A DNA stretch of 64,000 nucleotides from Rhodospirillales bacterium. GTDB lineage: Bacteria > Pseudomonadota > Alphaproteobacteria > Reyranellales > Reyranellaceae. The stretch lies in the NCBI GenBank assembly GCA_016699855.1, contig CP064988.1, forward strand, positions 372,001-436,000, in the 5' to 3' direction. The notes beneath the pieces are model-generated. The model was not told the origin of the DNA. It worked only from the letters and a program-made list of their open reading frames with translations, and ran no database searches. The position numbers were made by a program, and so were the translations under genes. Shown here one piece after another: positions 7,645-17,027 of the stretch (the first letter of the stretch is position 1; every line of letters begins with the position of its first letter).

Positions 7645-9981
7645 ATGAACGCCCCGTTCGACGCCAGCAAACTTGATTCACTGAAGTTCGGGATCGGCCA
7701 ACCCGTGCCGCGCCGCGAAGATCCGACGCTCCTCCGCGGCGAAGGCCGCTACACCGACGACCTCAGACTGCCGGACCAGGTCCACGCGGTGATGGTGCGC
7801 AGCCAGGTCGCGCACGGCGTCATCAAGGCGATCGACACCGCGGCGGCCAAAGCCATGCCCGGCGTGCTGGGCGTGTGGACCGGCGACGACCTCAACGCCG
7901 CCGGCTACGGCGCGCTCAAGACCCTGATCCCCGTGCCCAACCGCGACGGCTCCGCGATGAAGACGCCGGAACGCCGCTCGCTGGCGACCGGCAAGGTGCG
8001 CTTCGTGGGCGATCCCGTCGCCTTCGTCGTCGCCGGGACGATCGAGCAGGCCAAGGACGCTGCCGAGGCCGTCGTGGTCGACATCGACGCCCTTCCGGCC
8101 GTGACCGACGCGCGCGCCGGCGCCGCCGACGGCGCGCCATTGTTGTTCGACGACGCGCCCGGCAATATCTGCCTCGACTTCCACAGTGGCGACGAGGCCA
8201 GGGTCGCCGCGGCATTCGCCGCCGCGGCCCATGTCGCGCGGCTGCGCCTGGTCAGCAACCGCATCGTGGTCTGCGCCATGGAGCCGCGTTCCGTGGTCGC
8301 CGTCCACGACGCCGCGACCGACCGCTACACGATGCACGCCGGCAACCAGGGCGCCTTCGGCCTGAAGCACCAGATGGCCGCGCTGCTGGGGATCAAACCG
8401 GCCCAGATGCGCATCCTGACCGGCAATGTCGGCGGCTCGTTCGGCATGAAGGGCTCGCCCTATCCCGAGTACGCCGGCCTGTTCCACGCCTCGAAGATCC
8501 TTGGCCGGCCGGTGAAGTGGACCGACGACCGCTCCGGCAGCTTCCTGTCCGACCAGCACGGCCGCGACCACGATTTCGACGGCGAACTGGCGCTCGACAA
8601 GGACGGCAACTTCCTCGCGGTCCGCCTGACCGGCTTCGCCAACGTCGGCGGCTACCTCGCCAATGTCGGCCCGTTGATGGGCTCGATGGGGGTCACCCGC
8701 AATCTCGCCGCCGTCTACCGCACGCCGCTGATCGAGGTCTCGACCAAGGTGGTGTTCACCAACACCTCGCCGGTCGGCGCCTACCGCGGCGCGGGGCGGC
8801 CCGAGGCGAACTATTTCATGGAGCGCCTGATCGACACCGCCGCCCGCGGGATGGGCGTCGACCGGCTGGAGCTGCGCCGGCGCAACCACATCAGGCCGGA
8901 GGAGATGCCCTACAAGACGGCGTCGGGCACCACCTACGACAGCGGCGAGTTCACCGCGCTGCTCGACAAGGCGCTCAAGCTGGCGGACGTCGACGGCTTC
9001 GCCACCCGCAAGGCGGCGAGCGCGAAGCGCGGCCGGCTGCGCGGATTGGGGATCGGCGACTTCCTCGAGGTCACGGCGCCGCCGATGAAGGAGATGGGCG
9101 GCCTGCGCTTCGAGGCGGACGGCGACGTCACCATCGTCACGGGCACGCTCGACTACGGCCAGGGCCATTGGTCGGCGTTCGCCCAGGTGCTGCACGAGAG
9201 GCTCGGCGTGCCGTTCGAGCGCATCCGCCTCGCGCAGGGCGACAGCGACCGGCTCATCGCCGGCGGCGGCACCGGCGGCTCCAAGTCGATCATGGCCAGC
9301 GGCGCGGCGATCGTGGAGGCGTCGGCGAAGGTGGTCGAGAAGGGCAAGCTGATCGCCGGCGTGGCGCTGGAGGCCTCGGCCGCCGACATCGAGTTCAAGG
9401 CCGGACGGTTCGCCATCGTCGGCACCGACCGCTCGATCGGAATCATGGAGCTGGCGGCGCGCCTGCGCGGCGGCCTCAAGCTGCCGGAGGGCGTGCCCGA
9501 CACGCTGGACGTCGACCACGTGCACGAGGCCGCGCCGTCGGCCTACCCCAACGGCGCCCATGTCGCCGAGGTCGAAGTCGATCCCGAGACCGGTGTCGTC
9601 GAGGTCGTGAAGTACACGATGGTCAACGACTTCGGCACGGTCATCAATCCGCTGCTGGTCGAGGGCCAGTGCCACGGCGGCGTGGTCCAGGGCATCGCCC
9701 AGGCCCTGTTCGAGCGGACGGTCTACAGCGAGGACGGCCAGCTCATGACCGGCTCCTTCATGGACTACGCGCTGCCGCGCGCCTCCGACGTGCCGTCGTT
9801 CGAGATCGGTTACCACTCCGTGCCCGCGACCACGAATCCGCTCGGCGCCAAAGGCTGCGGCGAGGCCGGCTGCGCGGGCTCCCTGCCCTCGGTGATGAAC
9901 GCGCTGTCGGACGCGCTGGGCGGCCGCCACATCGACATGCCGGCGACGCCCGAGCGGGTGTGGGCGGCGCTGCGGTCGTAG
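7645..9981 (+). CDS. molybdenum hydroxylase large subunit (xanthine dehydrogenase/CoxL family)
   Basis: A 778-residue subunit binding the molybdopterin cytosine dinucleotide cofactor; the family hydroxylates aldehydes, purines or N-heterocycles, or oxidises CO. The N-terminal Ald_Xan_dh a/b-hammerhead domain covers about 20-140 and the MoCo domain about 150-770. Motifs include GGSFGMKG, AYRGAGRPE (in place of the AYxCSFR loop of true form I CO dehydrogenase), YGQGHWSAFAQ and KGCGEAG with the catalytic Glu. Genes for the [2Fe-2S] and FAD subunits are not visible in the window. AGGATG lies upstream at normal spacing. The following gene is a second large subunit. Substrate unknown. Confidence 0.88.
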   Translation: MNAPFDASKLDSLKFGIGQPVPRREDPTLLRGEGRYTDDLRLPDQVHAVMVRSQVAHGVIKAIDTAAAKAMPGVLGVWTGDDLNAAGYGALKTLIPVPNRDGSAMKTPERRSLATGKVRFVGDPVAFVVAGTIEQAKDAAEAVVVDIDALPAVTDARAGAADGAPLLFDDAPGNICLDFHSGDEARVAAAFAAAAHVARLRLVSNRIVVCAMEPRSVVAVHDAATDRYTMHAGNQGAFGLKHQMAALLGIKPAQMRILTGNVGGSFGMKGSPYPEYAGLFHASKILGRPVKWTDDRSGSFLSDQHGRDHDFDGELALDKDGNFLAVRLTGFANVGGYLANVGPLMGSMGVTRNLAAVYRTPLIEVSTKVVFTNTSPVGAYRGAGRPEANYFMERLIDTAARGMGVDRLELRRRNHIRPEEMPYKTASGTTYDSGEFTALLDKALKLADVDGFATRKAASAKRGRLRGLGIGDFLEVTAPPMKEMGGLRFEADGDVTIVTGTLDYGQGHWSAFAQVLHERLGVPFERIRLAQGDSDRLIAGGGTGGSKSIMASGAAIVEASAKVVEKGKLIAGVALEASAADIEFKAGRFAIVGTDRSIGIMELAARLRGGLKLPEGVPDTLDVDHVHEAAPSAYPNGAHVAEVEVDPETGVVEVVKYTMVNDFGTVINPLLVEGQCHGGVVQGIAQALFERTVYSEDGQLMTGSFMDYALPRASDVPSFEIGYHSVPATTNPLGAKGCGEAGCAGSLPSVMNALSDALGGRHIDMPATPERVWAALRS

Positions 9982-10082
9982 GCTCCGGCCCACCGCGCCT
10001 CCACCATTGATCTTCACGCCGCGACGGGTTCTGATCGTCCGGTGAGCTAGACATCCCCACCGAACGCGACAGGACACCAGCG

Positions 10083-12323
10083 ATGCCCGACGGCAGCACG
10101 AACAACAAGTGGATCGGCAAGCGGACCCTCCGGCCCGACGGTCTGGACAAGGTCACAGGACGCGCGGCGTACGCCGCCGACACCCAGATGCCCGGCATGA
10201 TCTGGGGCAAGGTGCTGCGCAGCCCGCATCCACACGCCCGAATCAAGTCGATCGACACCTCGAAAGCCGCCGCGCTCCCGGGCGTGAAGGCCGTCATGAC
10301 GGCCAAGGACCTCGTCGAGTTCCCGATCGACAAGTCGGTGATGCTCGGCATCCAGGACATGCGCTGGATGTCGCGCAACGTGATGGCGCGCGACAAGGCG
10401 CTGTTCCCCGGCCATCCCGTCGCGGCGGTCGCCGCGACCACCCAGGCGATCGCCGCCGCGGCGGTGAAGCTGATCGAGGTCGAATACGAGGTGCTGCCCT
10501 GGGTGATCGACGTCGACGAGGCGCGCAAGCCCGGCGCCCCGATCCTGCACGACCACATCCGCTTCGACGGCCAGCCCTCCAACATCGCCGGCAAGCTCGA
10601 GGTCAAGCTGGGCGACATCGAGGCCGGCTTCGCCCAGGCCGAAGTGGTGGTCGAACGCAGCTTCAAGACCAAGCCCGTGCACCAGGGCTACATCGAGCCG
10701 CACGCATGCCTCGTCAGCGTCATGCCCGACGGCAAGGCGACGATCTGGAGCTCGAGCCAGGGCCAGTTCATGGTGCGGGCGATGTGCTCGTACCTGACCG
10801 GCATCCCGCAGAGCGACATCCGCGCCATCCCGGCCGAGATCGGCGGCGGCTTCGGCGGCAAGACCATCGTCTATCTCGAACCCTTGGCGCTGACGCTGGC
10901 GCGCATGTCCGGCCGGCCGGTCAAGATGGCGATGACGCGCGAGGAGGTGTTCCGCGCCTCCGGGCCGACCTCGGGATCGTCGAGCACGGTCAGGATCGGC
11001 GCGAAAAAGGACGGCACCATCGTCGCCGGCCAGGGAACGTTCTACCTCCAGGCGGGCGCCCTGCCCGGCTCGCCGATCCGCGGCGCCGTGGGCTGCGCCT
11101 TCGCGCCCTACGACATCCCCAACGTCCTGTCGCAGGGCTTCGACGTCGTCTCGAACCGCTCCAAGGTCGCGGCCTACCGGGCGCCCGGCGCCCCGATCGG
11201 CGCCTACGCCGTGGAATGCGTGCTCGACGAGCTGGCGCAGAAGCTGGGGATGGATCCGCTGGAACTGCGCCTGAAGAACGCCGCCAAGCAGGGCACCAAG
11301 GCGGCGCACGGCCCGGTGTTCCCGGTGATCGGGTACCAGGAGACGCTCAAGGCCGCGATGGCGCATCCTCACTACAAGGCGCCGCTCGGCCCCAACCAGG
11401 GCCGCGGCGTGGCCAGCGGCTTCTGGTTCAACGCCGGCGGGGAGTCGACCGCCCAGATCAACATCAACGAGGACGGCACGGTGGTCGTGATCACCGGTCA
11501 TCCCGACATCGGCGGCTCGCGCGCCTCGACCGCCAACATCACCGCCGAGCTGCTGGGCATCGACTACCGCAAGGTCAACGTGCTGATCGGCGACACCAGC
11601 ACGATCGGCTTCAGCAACCTCACCGGCGGCAGCCGCGTCACCTACGCCTCGGCGATGGTCGTCACGCAATCGGCCGAGAAGGTCATCACGACGCTGCGCG
11701 AACGCGCCGCGAAGATCTGGAAGATCGATCCCGACGCGGTCGTCTGGGAGGACGGCGAGGCGCGCCCCGCCGGCGACAACGCCGGCAAGTTCGAGCCGCT
11801 GTCGCTCGCCCAGATCGCGGCCAGGGCCAGCGAGACCGGCGGTCCGATCGGCGGCGGCGTGGCGTTGAACACGACCGGCGCCGAGGGCGGCTTCGCGACG
11901 CACATCTGCGACGTCGAGGTCGACCCGGCGACCGGCGAGGTCCGGGTCACGCGCTACACCTCGTTCCAGGACGTCGGCCGTGCGATCCACCCCGACTACG
12001 TCGAGGGCCAGATGCAGGGCGGCGTCGCGCAGGGCATCGGCTGGGCGCTCAACGAGGAGTACATCTACGATAAGAACGGGCACGTCGATAACCCGAGCTT
12101 CCTCGACTACCGGATGCCCGTCGCCTCGGACCTGCCGATGCTCGACACGGTCATGATCGAGGTGCCGAACCCGAAGCATCCGCAGGGCGTGCGCGGCGTC
12201 GGCGAGGTGCCGCTGGTGCCGGCGCTGGCCGCCGTCGCCAACGCCCTCCATGGCGCCGTGAAGCACCGCTTCGACAGCCTGCCGATGTCGCCGCCGAAGG
12301 TGCTGGCGGCGCTCGACCCGTGA
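10083..12323 (+). CDS. molybdenum hydroxylase large subunit (xanthine dehydrogenase family), second copy
   Basis: A 746-residue MoCo-binding subunit distinct from the preceding one. The N-terminal hammerhead domain starts at RPDGLDKVTGRAAYAADTQM. Motifs are EIGGGFGGKT, the substrate-loop variant AYRAPGAPIGAYA and VRGVGEVPLVP with the catalytic Glu. The C-terminal SFLDYRMP region is also typical. The 101-base gap after the previous stop suggests co-transcription. The active-site loops differ between the two copies (AYRGAGRP versus AYRAPGAP), so they probably have different substrates or partner as a heteromer. No cognate iron-sulfur or flavin subunit is adjacent. Confidence 0.87.
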   Translation: MPDGSTNNKWIGKRTLRPDGLDKVTGRAAYAADTQMPGMIWGKVLRSPHPHARIKSIDTSKAAALPGVKAVMTAKDLVEFPIDKSVMLGIQDMRWMSRNVMARDKALFPGHPVAAVAATTQAIAAAAVKLIEVEYEVLPWVIDVDEARKPGAPILHDHIRFDGQPSNIAGKLEVKLGDIEAGFAQAEVVVERSFKTKPVHQGYIEPHACLVSVMPDGKATIWSSSQGQFMVRAMCSYLTGIPQSDIRAIPAEIGGGFGGKTIVYLEPLALTLARMSGRPVKMAMTREEVFRASGPTSGSSSTVRIGAKKDGTIVAGQGTFYLQAGALPGSPIRGAVGCAFAPYDIPNVLSQGFDVVSNRSKVAAYRAPGAPIGAYAVECVLDELAQKLGMDPLELRLKNAAKQGTKAAHGPVFPVIGYQETLKAAMAHPHYKAPLGPNQGRGVASGFWFNAGGESTAQININEDGTVVVITGHPDIGGSRASTANITAELLGIDYRKVNVLIGDTSTIGFSNLTGGSRVTYASAMVVTQSAEKVITTLRERAAKIWKIDPDAVVWEDGEARPAGDNAGKFEPLSLAQIAARASETGGPIGGGVALNTTGAEGGFATHICDVEVDPATGEVRVTRYTSFQDVGRAIHPDYVEGQMQGGVAQGIGWALNEEYIYDKNGHVDNPSFLDYRMPVASDLPMLDTVMIEVPNPKHPQGVRGVGEVPLVPALAAVANALHGAVKHRFDSLPMSPPKVLAALDP

Positions 12324-12345
12324 CGGCGGCGGCGCGGCGGGGTCG

Positions 12346-14018
12346 CTACTCCGCCGCGCGCCCCACGCCCTCGGCGGCGGTCGAGCCCGCCGGGCCGCCG
12401 CCAAACGCGAGGCCCTCGTAGCCCTTGGCCGCGACCTCGTTGATCGTGTTCACGTATTTAGGCGCGCCACCGTTGTAGACGAAGTAGCGGATGCTGCCCT
12501 GCTCGTGGCCGGGCACGTTCGAGTTGTACCCCGTGAACCACGACTTCGCCTTCCGCATCAGCATCATCGCGTACATCTTGGTGACGTGGTCGGTCCATCG
12601 CGCCTCGGCCGCGCGCGTGGGTTCGGCCCGGACGAGGCCGCGCTCGCGCATGTGGCTCAGGAGCGTGGTGCACCAGTCGACGCCGGTCTCGATGCCGCGC
12701 GGATAGTTCGTCGACGCCGATCCGCTTTGCGGGCCGGCCGGCATGAACAGGTTCGGGAAGCCGTGGATCATCATGCCGAGGAAGGTCGACGGGCCGTCGC
12801 GCCACTTGTCGCGCAGCCGCTCGCCGCCCACGCCGCGGATGTCGATCTGGTCGAAGGCGCCGGTGATGGCGTCGAATCCGGTGGCGTAGACGATGATGTC
12901 GAACTCGTAGTCGCGCTCCGAGGTGCGCAGACCGTTCTCGGTGATCCGCACGATCGGCGTCTCGCTGATGTCGACCAGCCGCACGTTGTCCCGGTTGTAG
13001 GCCTCGAAGTAGTTGGTCTCCATCGGCACGCGCTGGACGCCGAAACCGTGGTCCCGGGGGATCAGTTTCTCGGCGACGGCCGGATCCTTGACACGGCGGC
13101 GGATGCGGTCGGCGATGTAGGCCGAGAACTCGGCGTTCGCCTCGTCGTTCGTGAAGATCTCCCGGAAGTTCCGCAGCCAGATGCCGAATCCCGGCTCGTC
13201 GTAGAGCTTGTCCCAGAGCGCCACCCGTTCCTCGCGGGTGACCTCGTAGAAGCCACGCCGGTCGGGCTCGTGCTCGAAGCCGCCGGGCGTGCGCGCGCAG
13301 GCCGCGAAGATCTCGTCGTAGCGCGCGCGGATGTCGGCCATCTCTGCGTCCGAGATCGGTCCATTGTTGAGCGGCGCGCTCCAGTTCGGCCGCCGCTGGA
13401 ACACGGTGAGATGGCCGACCTTGTCGGCGATCTCGCCGATCACCTGGATGCCAGTGGCGCCGGTGCCGATGACGGCGACCCTCTTGCCCGCCAGATCGAC
13501 CGGCTCGTGCGGCCAGTGGAAGGTGTGGAACGAGCGGCCCTTGAACGCCTCCATCCCGTCGAGCCGGGGCGGCGTCGGCGTCGAGAGCAGGCCGAGCGCC
13601 ATGATGACGAAGCGGCACGTCACCTCTGGCCGTCGTCGATACCCAGACGCCACAGGTCCAGCGCCTCGTCGAACGCCGCCGACACGACCTTGCGATTGAA
13701 ACTCATGTGCCGGCGCAGATCGAACTTGTCGGCGACGTAGTTGAGATAGCGAAGGTTCTCGGGCTGGCCGGAGAAGCGCTCCTTCCAGTGCCACTCGTCC
13801 AGAAGCTCGCGGGAAAACGAGTAGCCGTACGTGTAGCTCTCCGAGTCGAACCTGGCGCCGGGATAGCGGTTCCAGTACCAGGTGCCGCCGAGGTCCGGCG
13901 CGGCGTCGAGCACCACTGCGTCCACGCCCATGTCGACCAGGCGCTTGATCTGGTAGATGCCGGCCACGCCGGCGCCGATGACGACCACCTCGTGGTCAGG
14001 TCCGGTCCTCGCGTTCAT
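12346..14018 (-). pseudogene. flavin-containing (Baeyer-Villiger type) monooxygenase, frameshifted
   Basis: The N-terminal third (start ATG 14018; VVVIGAGVAGIYQ, then GGTWYWNRYPGARFDSES) and the remaining two thirds (FKGRSFHTFHWP, VAVIGTGATGIQV, IIVYATGFDA) lie in two frames of the minus strand. The break is near 13618-13626, where the first frame stops at TGA. One missing base (CCAGAGG instead of CCAGGAGG) would restore a protein of about 555 residues, the length of the intact paralogue at 37034-38701. Both FAD and NADPH Rossmann motifs and the BVMO fingerprint F-K-G-x3-H-x4-W-P are present, so the gene is either a sequencing artefact or very recently broken. Confidence 0.85.
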
Positions 14019-14232
14019 GTTCCGCTCCCGCTTCCAAATGTCGACGACCTGCCGTCCGGATGTATGGCCGCTTGTCGCGCGCCGGTACAGATGGCAAACG
14101 GCAGGTCTCCTCCGCGGGACTCTCCGACCTCGGGCCACCGGCCCGCGGCTTGCAGCGCCGCCAACGGCGATACGCGGTGCGGCCCCGGCGCCCGCGCTGC
14201 TACACTGCGCTCGGGAGGCGGAGACCGGGAAC

Positions 14233-14925
14233 ATGCCGACACCGGACGGGAGATCGAGCGACATCGGCGGCGGCGACGCGCCGGCCACGCGGTCGGAGAG
14301 CATCCGCCGGCTGTTGGCCGACGAGATCATCACGGGGCGCCTGCCGCCGGGGACCCGGCTCGACGAGGTGTCGACGGCCGAACGCTTCGCCGTGTCGCGC
14401 ACGCCCGTGCGCGAGGCCTTGAACCAGCTCGTCGGCATCGGCCTGGCGCAGCGCCAGGGCCGCGGGCTGGTCGTGTCGGCGATGACGCCGGAAATCGTCA
14501 CCGAGTCGTTCGAGTTGATGGCCGACCTCGAGGCGCTGTGCGCCCGCTACGCCGCGCAGCGGATGACGCCGGCGGAGCGCCGCGCGTTGTCGCTCCTGCA
14601 CGAGCGCTGCGGCGCGGCGATGCGGCAGGGCTCGCGCGAGATCTACGACGCGCTCAACAGCGAATTCCACGCCGTCATCTACCGCGGCGCCCACAACCGG
14701 CCCCTCGAGGAGGCCGCCCTGACCGCGCGCCGCCGGGTCGCGCCCTACCGCACCGGCCAGTTCAACGTCGCCGGTCGGCTGGCGAAATCGTTCGGCGAGC
14801 ACGCGCTGGTGGTCGAGGCGATCCTGCGCGGCGAGGCGGCTTCGGCCGCCGCCCACATCCGCGCCCATGTCCACACCGTCGGCGACGCCTCGGCGAGCTA
14901 CGTCGGGGCCGCGCGCGCCAAGTAG
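14233..14925 (+). CDS. GntR-family regulator, FCD subfamily
   Basis: A 230-residue transcription factor with an N-terminal winged helix-turn-helix (about 20-85; IRRLLADEIITGRLPPGTRL, then FAVSRTPVREALNQL) and an all-helical FCD ligand domain (about 95-225) containing the metal-ligand-like NSEFHAVIY. FCD regulators sense small carboxylates or ureides and usually repress neighbouring catabolic genes. The ATG at 14233 follows GGGAGGCGGAG. The gene is divergent from the monooxygenase and convergent with the AtzF-like gene, overlapping its 3' end by 28 bases. It is the only specific regulator in the ureide island and the best candidate to bind the TGTATGCAAA sites upstream of both transporters (inference). 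Confidence 0.88.
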   Translation: MPTPDGRSSDIGGGDAPATRSESIRRLLADEIITGRLPPGTRLDEVSTAERFAVSRTPVREALNQLVGIGLAQRQGRGLVVSAMTPEIVTESFELMADLEALCARYAAQRMTPAERRALSLLHERCGAAMRQGSREIYDALNSEFHAVIYRGAHNRPLEEAALTARRRVAPYRTGQFNVAGRLAKSFGEHALVVEAILRGEAASAAAHIRAHVHTVGDASASYVGAARAK

Positions 14926-16736
14926 CCGCGCCAGCCGCCGCAGTCCGAGATGTCCTCGGCGGCCGCGGCGGCGGTCGCCTCGCACAGGAAGCCCTTGAGG
15001 GATCGTCCATCGTCGAGCGCGACGTCGCCGAGGCCCAGCGGCGCGGGAATGCGCGCCAGCAACGCACCGATAGCGGCCGAGGGCACCCGCCAGATCTCGC
15101 CGGCGATGGCGACGCCGCCCTCGGCCACGCGCACCAGGCCGGGCCGCGCGACGCCGGCGCCCGGCAGCCGGTAGAACCGGTACATCGGCGCGGTCCGGCA
15201 TTCCGAGTCGAAGCGCGCGCCGAGCGCTAGAAGCTGGCCGTTGAGCGGCAGATCGCGCATGTGCGCACCGACCACGACCAGCGGCATGTCCGGCCACACA
15301 GCCGCCGGCGCCGCCGGTCCGGCCTCCGGCAGCGTCGCCGAAGTGGCGCCCAGCGTGCCGCCGACCGCGCGGTGCAATGCGTCGCCCAGCGCCGCCAGCC
15401 GCGCCTCGCCGAACGCCGGCGCCACCAGCGTCACTCCTGCCGGCAGACCGTCGCCGCGGAATCCCGCCGGCACCGCCAGCGCCGCCAGATCGAGTTGGTT
15501 CACAAAGTTGGTGTAATGGCCGAGGTTGCTGTTCAGCTTGACCGGGTCGGCCAGGACGTCGGCGACGCGGTAGATCGTCCCGGAGGTCGGCAGCGCGAGC
15601 ACGTCGCAATCGGCGAACACCGCCTCGGCGTGGCGGCGCAACGCGCGCAGGCGGTCGCGCGCGCGGTAGACGTCGACGCCGGTCGCGCCGCGCCCGCTCT
15701 CGATGATCGCGCGCGTGACGGGGTGCATCTCCGTCGCGCGGGTGGCGAGGAAGGCGTCGATCGCGGTGGTGCGCTCGGCCGCGCCAGCCGGGCTGTAGAG
15801 CACCGCCGCCGCCTCGGCGAGCGGCGCGTAGTCGACCTCGATCAGCGTGGCGCCGAGACCTTCCAATCGCGCGAGCGCGCGCTTGTAGTTCGCCGCGGCC
15901 TCGGCGTCGCCGAAGAACTCGCGCTGGTCCGGCCGAGGCACGGCGCAACGGAACGCCGCCGGCGGCGCCTCGAGCGCGGCGCCGAAGCCGGCGGGCGCGG
16001 CGCGCGAATAGATGTCGGCTGGATCGAATCCGGCGCCGGCGCGCAGCACCGTGAGCGCGTCGGAGACCGTCAACGCGAAGATCGACACGACGTCCAGCGC
16101 GCGGCACGCCGGCACGACGCCGGTCGCCGGCATCAAACCGACGGTCGGTTTGAGCCCGACGAGGTTGTTGAAGCCGGCCGGCACCCGGCCTGAGCCAGCC
16201 GTGTCGGTGCCGAGCGCGAAGCTCACCAGCCCGGCCGAGACGGCCACCGCCGAACCTGAACTCGACCCCCCCGGCAGATACGCGGCGTCGAACGGATTGC
16301 GAGCCACGCCATAGGGCGTGCGCACACCGACGAGCCCGGTGGCGAATTGGTCGAGATTGGTCTTGCCGATGACGACGGCGCCGGCGGCGCACAGCCGCTC
16401 GACGACGGTGGCCGAGCGCTCCGGCATGTAGGCATAGGCGGGACACGCCGCCGTCGTGGCCAGCCCCGCGACGTCGATGTTGTCCTTCACCGCGAACGGC
16501 ACGCCGAACAGCGGCTGTCGATCGAGGATCGCCGGATCGGCGGCGAGCGCGGCGTCCAGCGCTGCGGCGCGCGTGCGGAGCGCCTGTTCGGGCACGCGGC
16601 AGATCCACACGCCGTCGTCGCCGGCCTCGGCGATGCGCGCGAGCACGGCGGCAAAGACCTCCGAAGGCCGACGACGCCCGGCGCGGTAGTCCCCGATCAG
16701 GCGCGCCAAATCGAGGCTGGATTTGGGATCAGTCAT
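14898..16736 (-). CDS. atzF: allophanate hydrolase (AtzF type)
   Basis: A 612-residue two-domain enzyme that converts allophanate to CO2 and ammonia, the last step in urea, biuret and cyanurate breakdown. The amidase-signature domain (about 1-450) shows the catalytic Lys in PFAVKDNIDVAG and the Ser-rich GGSSSGSAVAVSAGLVSF, then DTAGSGRVPAG. The C-terminal domain (about 480-610), with PLNGQLLALGARF and APMYRFYRLPG, is typical of AtzF/DUR1,2-like allophanate hydrolases and absent from plain amidases. ATG 16736 is preferred over a TTG seven codons upstream because GGAGG lies 4 bases before it. The gene is divergent from the Dpp-type transporter operon. Confidence 0.88.
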   Translation of the reverse strand: MTDPKSSLDLARLIGDYRAGRRRPSEVFAAVLARIAEAGDDGVWICRVPEQALRTRAAALDAALAADPAILDRQPLFGVPFAVKDNIDVAGLATTAACPAYAYMPERSATVVERLCAAGAVVIGKTNLDQFATGLVGVRTPYGVARNPFDAAYLPGGSSSGSAVAVSAGLVSFALGTDTAGSGRVPAGFNNLVGLKPTVGLMPATGVVPACRALDVVSIFALTVSDALTVLRAGAGFDPADIYSRAAPAGFGAALEAPPAAFRCAVPRPDQREFFGDAEAAANYKRALARLEGLGATLIEVDYAPLAEAAAVLYSPAGAAERTTAIDAFLATRATEMHPVTRAIIESGRGATGVDVYRARDRLRALRRHAEAVFADCDVLALPTSGTIYRVADVLADPVKLNSNLGHYTNFVNQLDLAALAVPAGFRGDGLPAGVTLVAPAFGEARLAALGDALHRAVGGTLGATSATLPEAGPAAPAAVWPDMPLVVVGAHMRDLPLNGQLLALGARFDSECRTAPMYRFYRLPGAGVARPGLVRVAEGGVAIAGEIWRVPSAAIGALLARIPAPLGLGDVALDDGRSLKGFLCEATAAAAAEDISDCGGWRGYLARAAPT

Positions 16737-16847
16737 CGAACCTCCAGAACTGCTCAACCTTCTATCAAGCGACGTGCCAATCCAATCTGGCCCACTTCTC
16801 GTCCAAGAACGGCTCCTATGCCTCTTTTATGGGCATTTTTTCTGTAG

Positions 16848-16857
16848 TGTATGCAAA
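16848..16857 (+). promoter_or_regulatory. candidate GntR-type operator TGTATGCAAA
   Basis: TGTATGCAAA lies in the 291-base region between atzF (start 16736) and the transporter gene (start 17028). The same ten bases occur on the other strand at 25579-25588, upstream of the second substrate-binding-protein gene. The core TGTATGCA is a near-palindrome resembling the TTGTATACAA-like operators of FCD GntR regulators. The AT-rich word stands out in this GC-rich sequence. Binding by the regulator at 14233-14925 is inference. Confidence 0.45.
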
Positions 16858-17027
16858 TTGATCGGCTGAAATCACGAACTCCGCTGGGAGCGACCTCGCC
16901 CGGCGGCAAATCCACGCAATTCCGGCCGCAGCGGCGCTGGCACGGCGCTTGCTGCCACTCGATTCAGGTGACGGCGGAGCGCGTCGCCAGCAAAGGCCCG
17001 GGCTACGGGTCGATCGGGGGCCACACC

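Noticed and set aside
7645..9981. Aerobic carbon monoxide dehydrogenase CoxL
   Set aside because: The form I active-site loop AYxCSFR is absent (AYRGAGR here), and coxM/coxS genes are not adjacent, so only the broader family is claimed.
7678..12404. Two long minus-strand frames (about 790 codons each) opposite the molybdenum hydroxylase genes
   Set aside because: Their composition (His/Arg/Asp/Gly-rich, no domain motifs) and exact antisense position to conserved enzymes show that they are shadows.
13618..13626. TGA in the monooxygenase gene as a possible selenocysteine codon
   Set aside because: The conserved sequence continues in a different frame after the stop, no Cys is expected there in the family, and no UxxC context exists. 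A missing base explains it.
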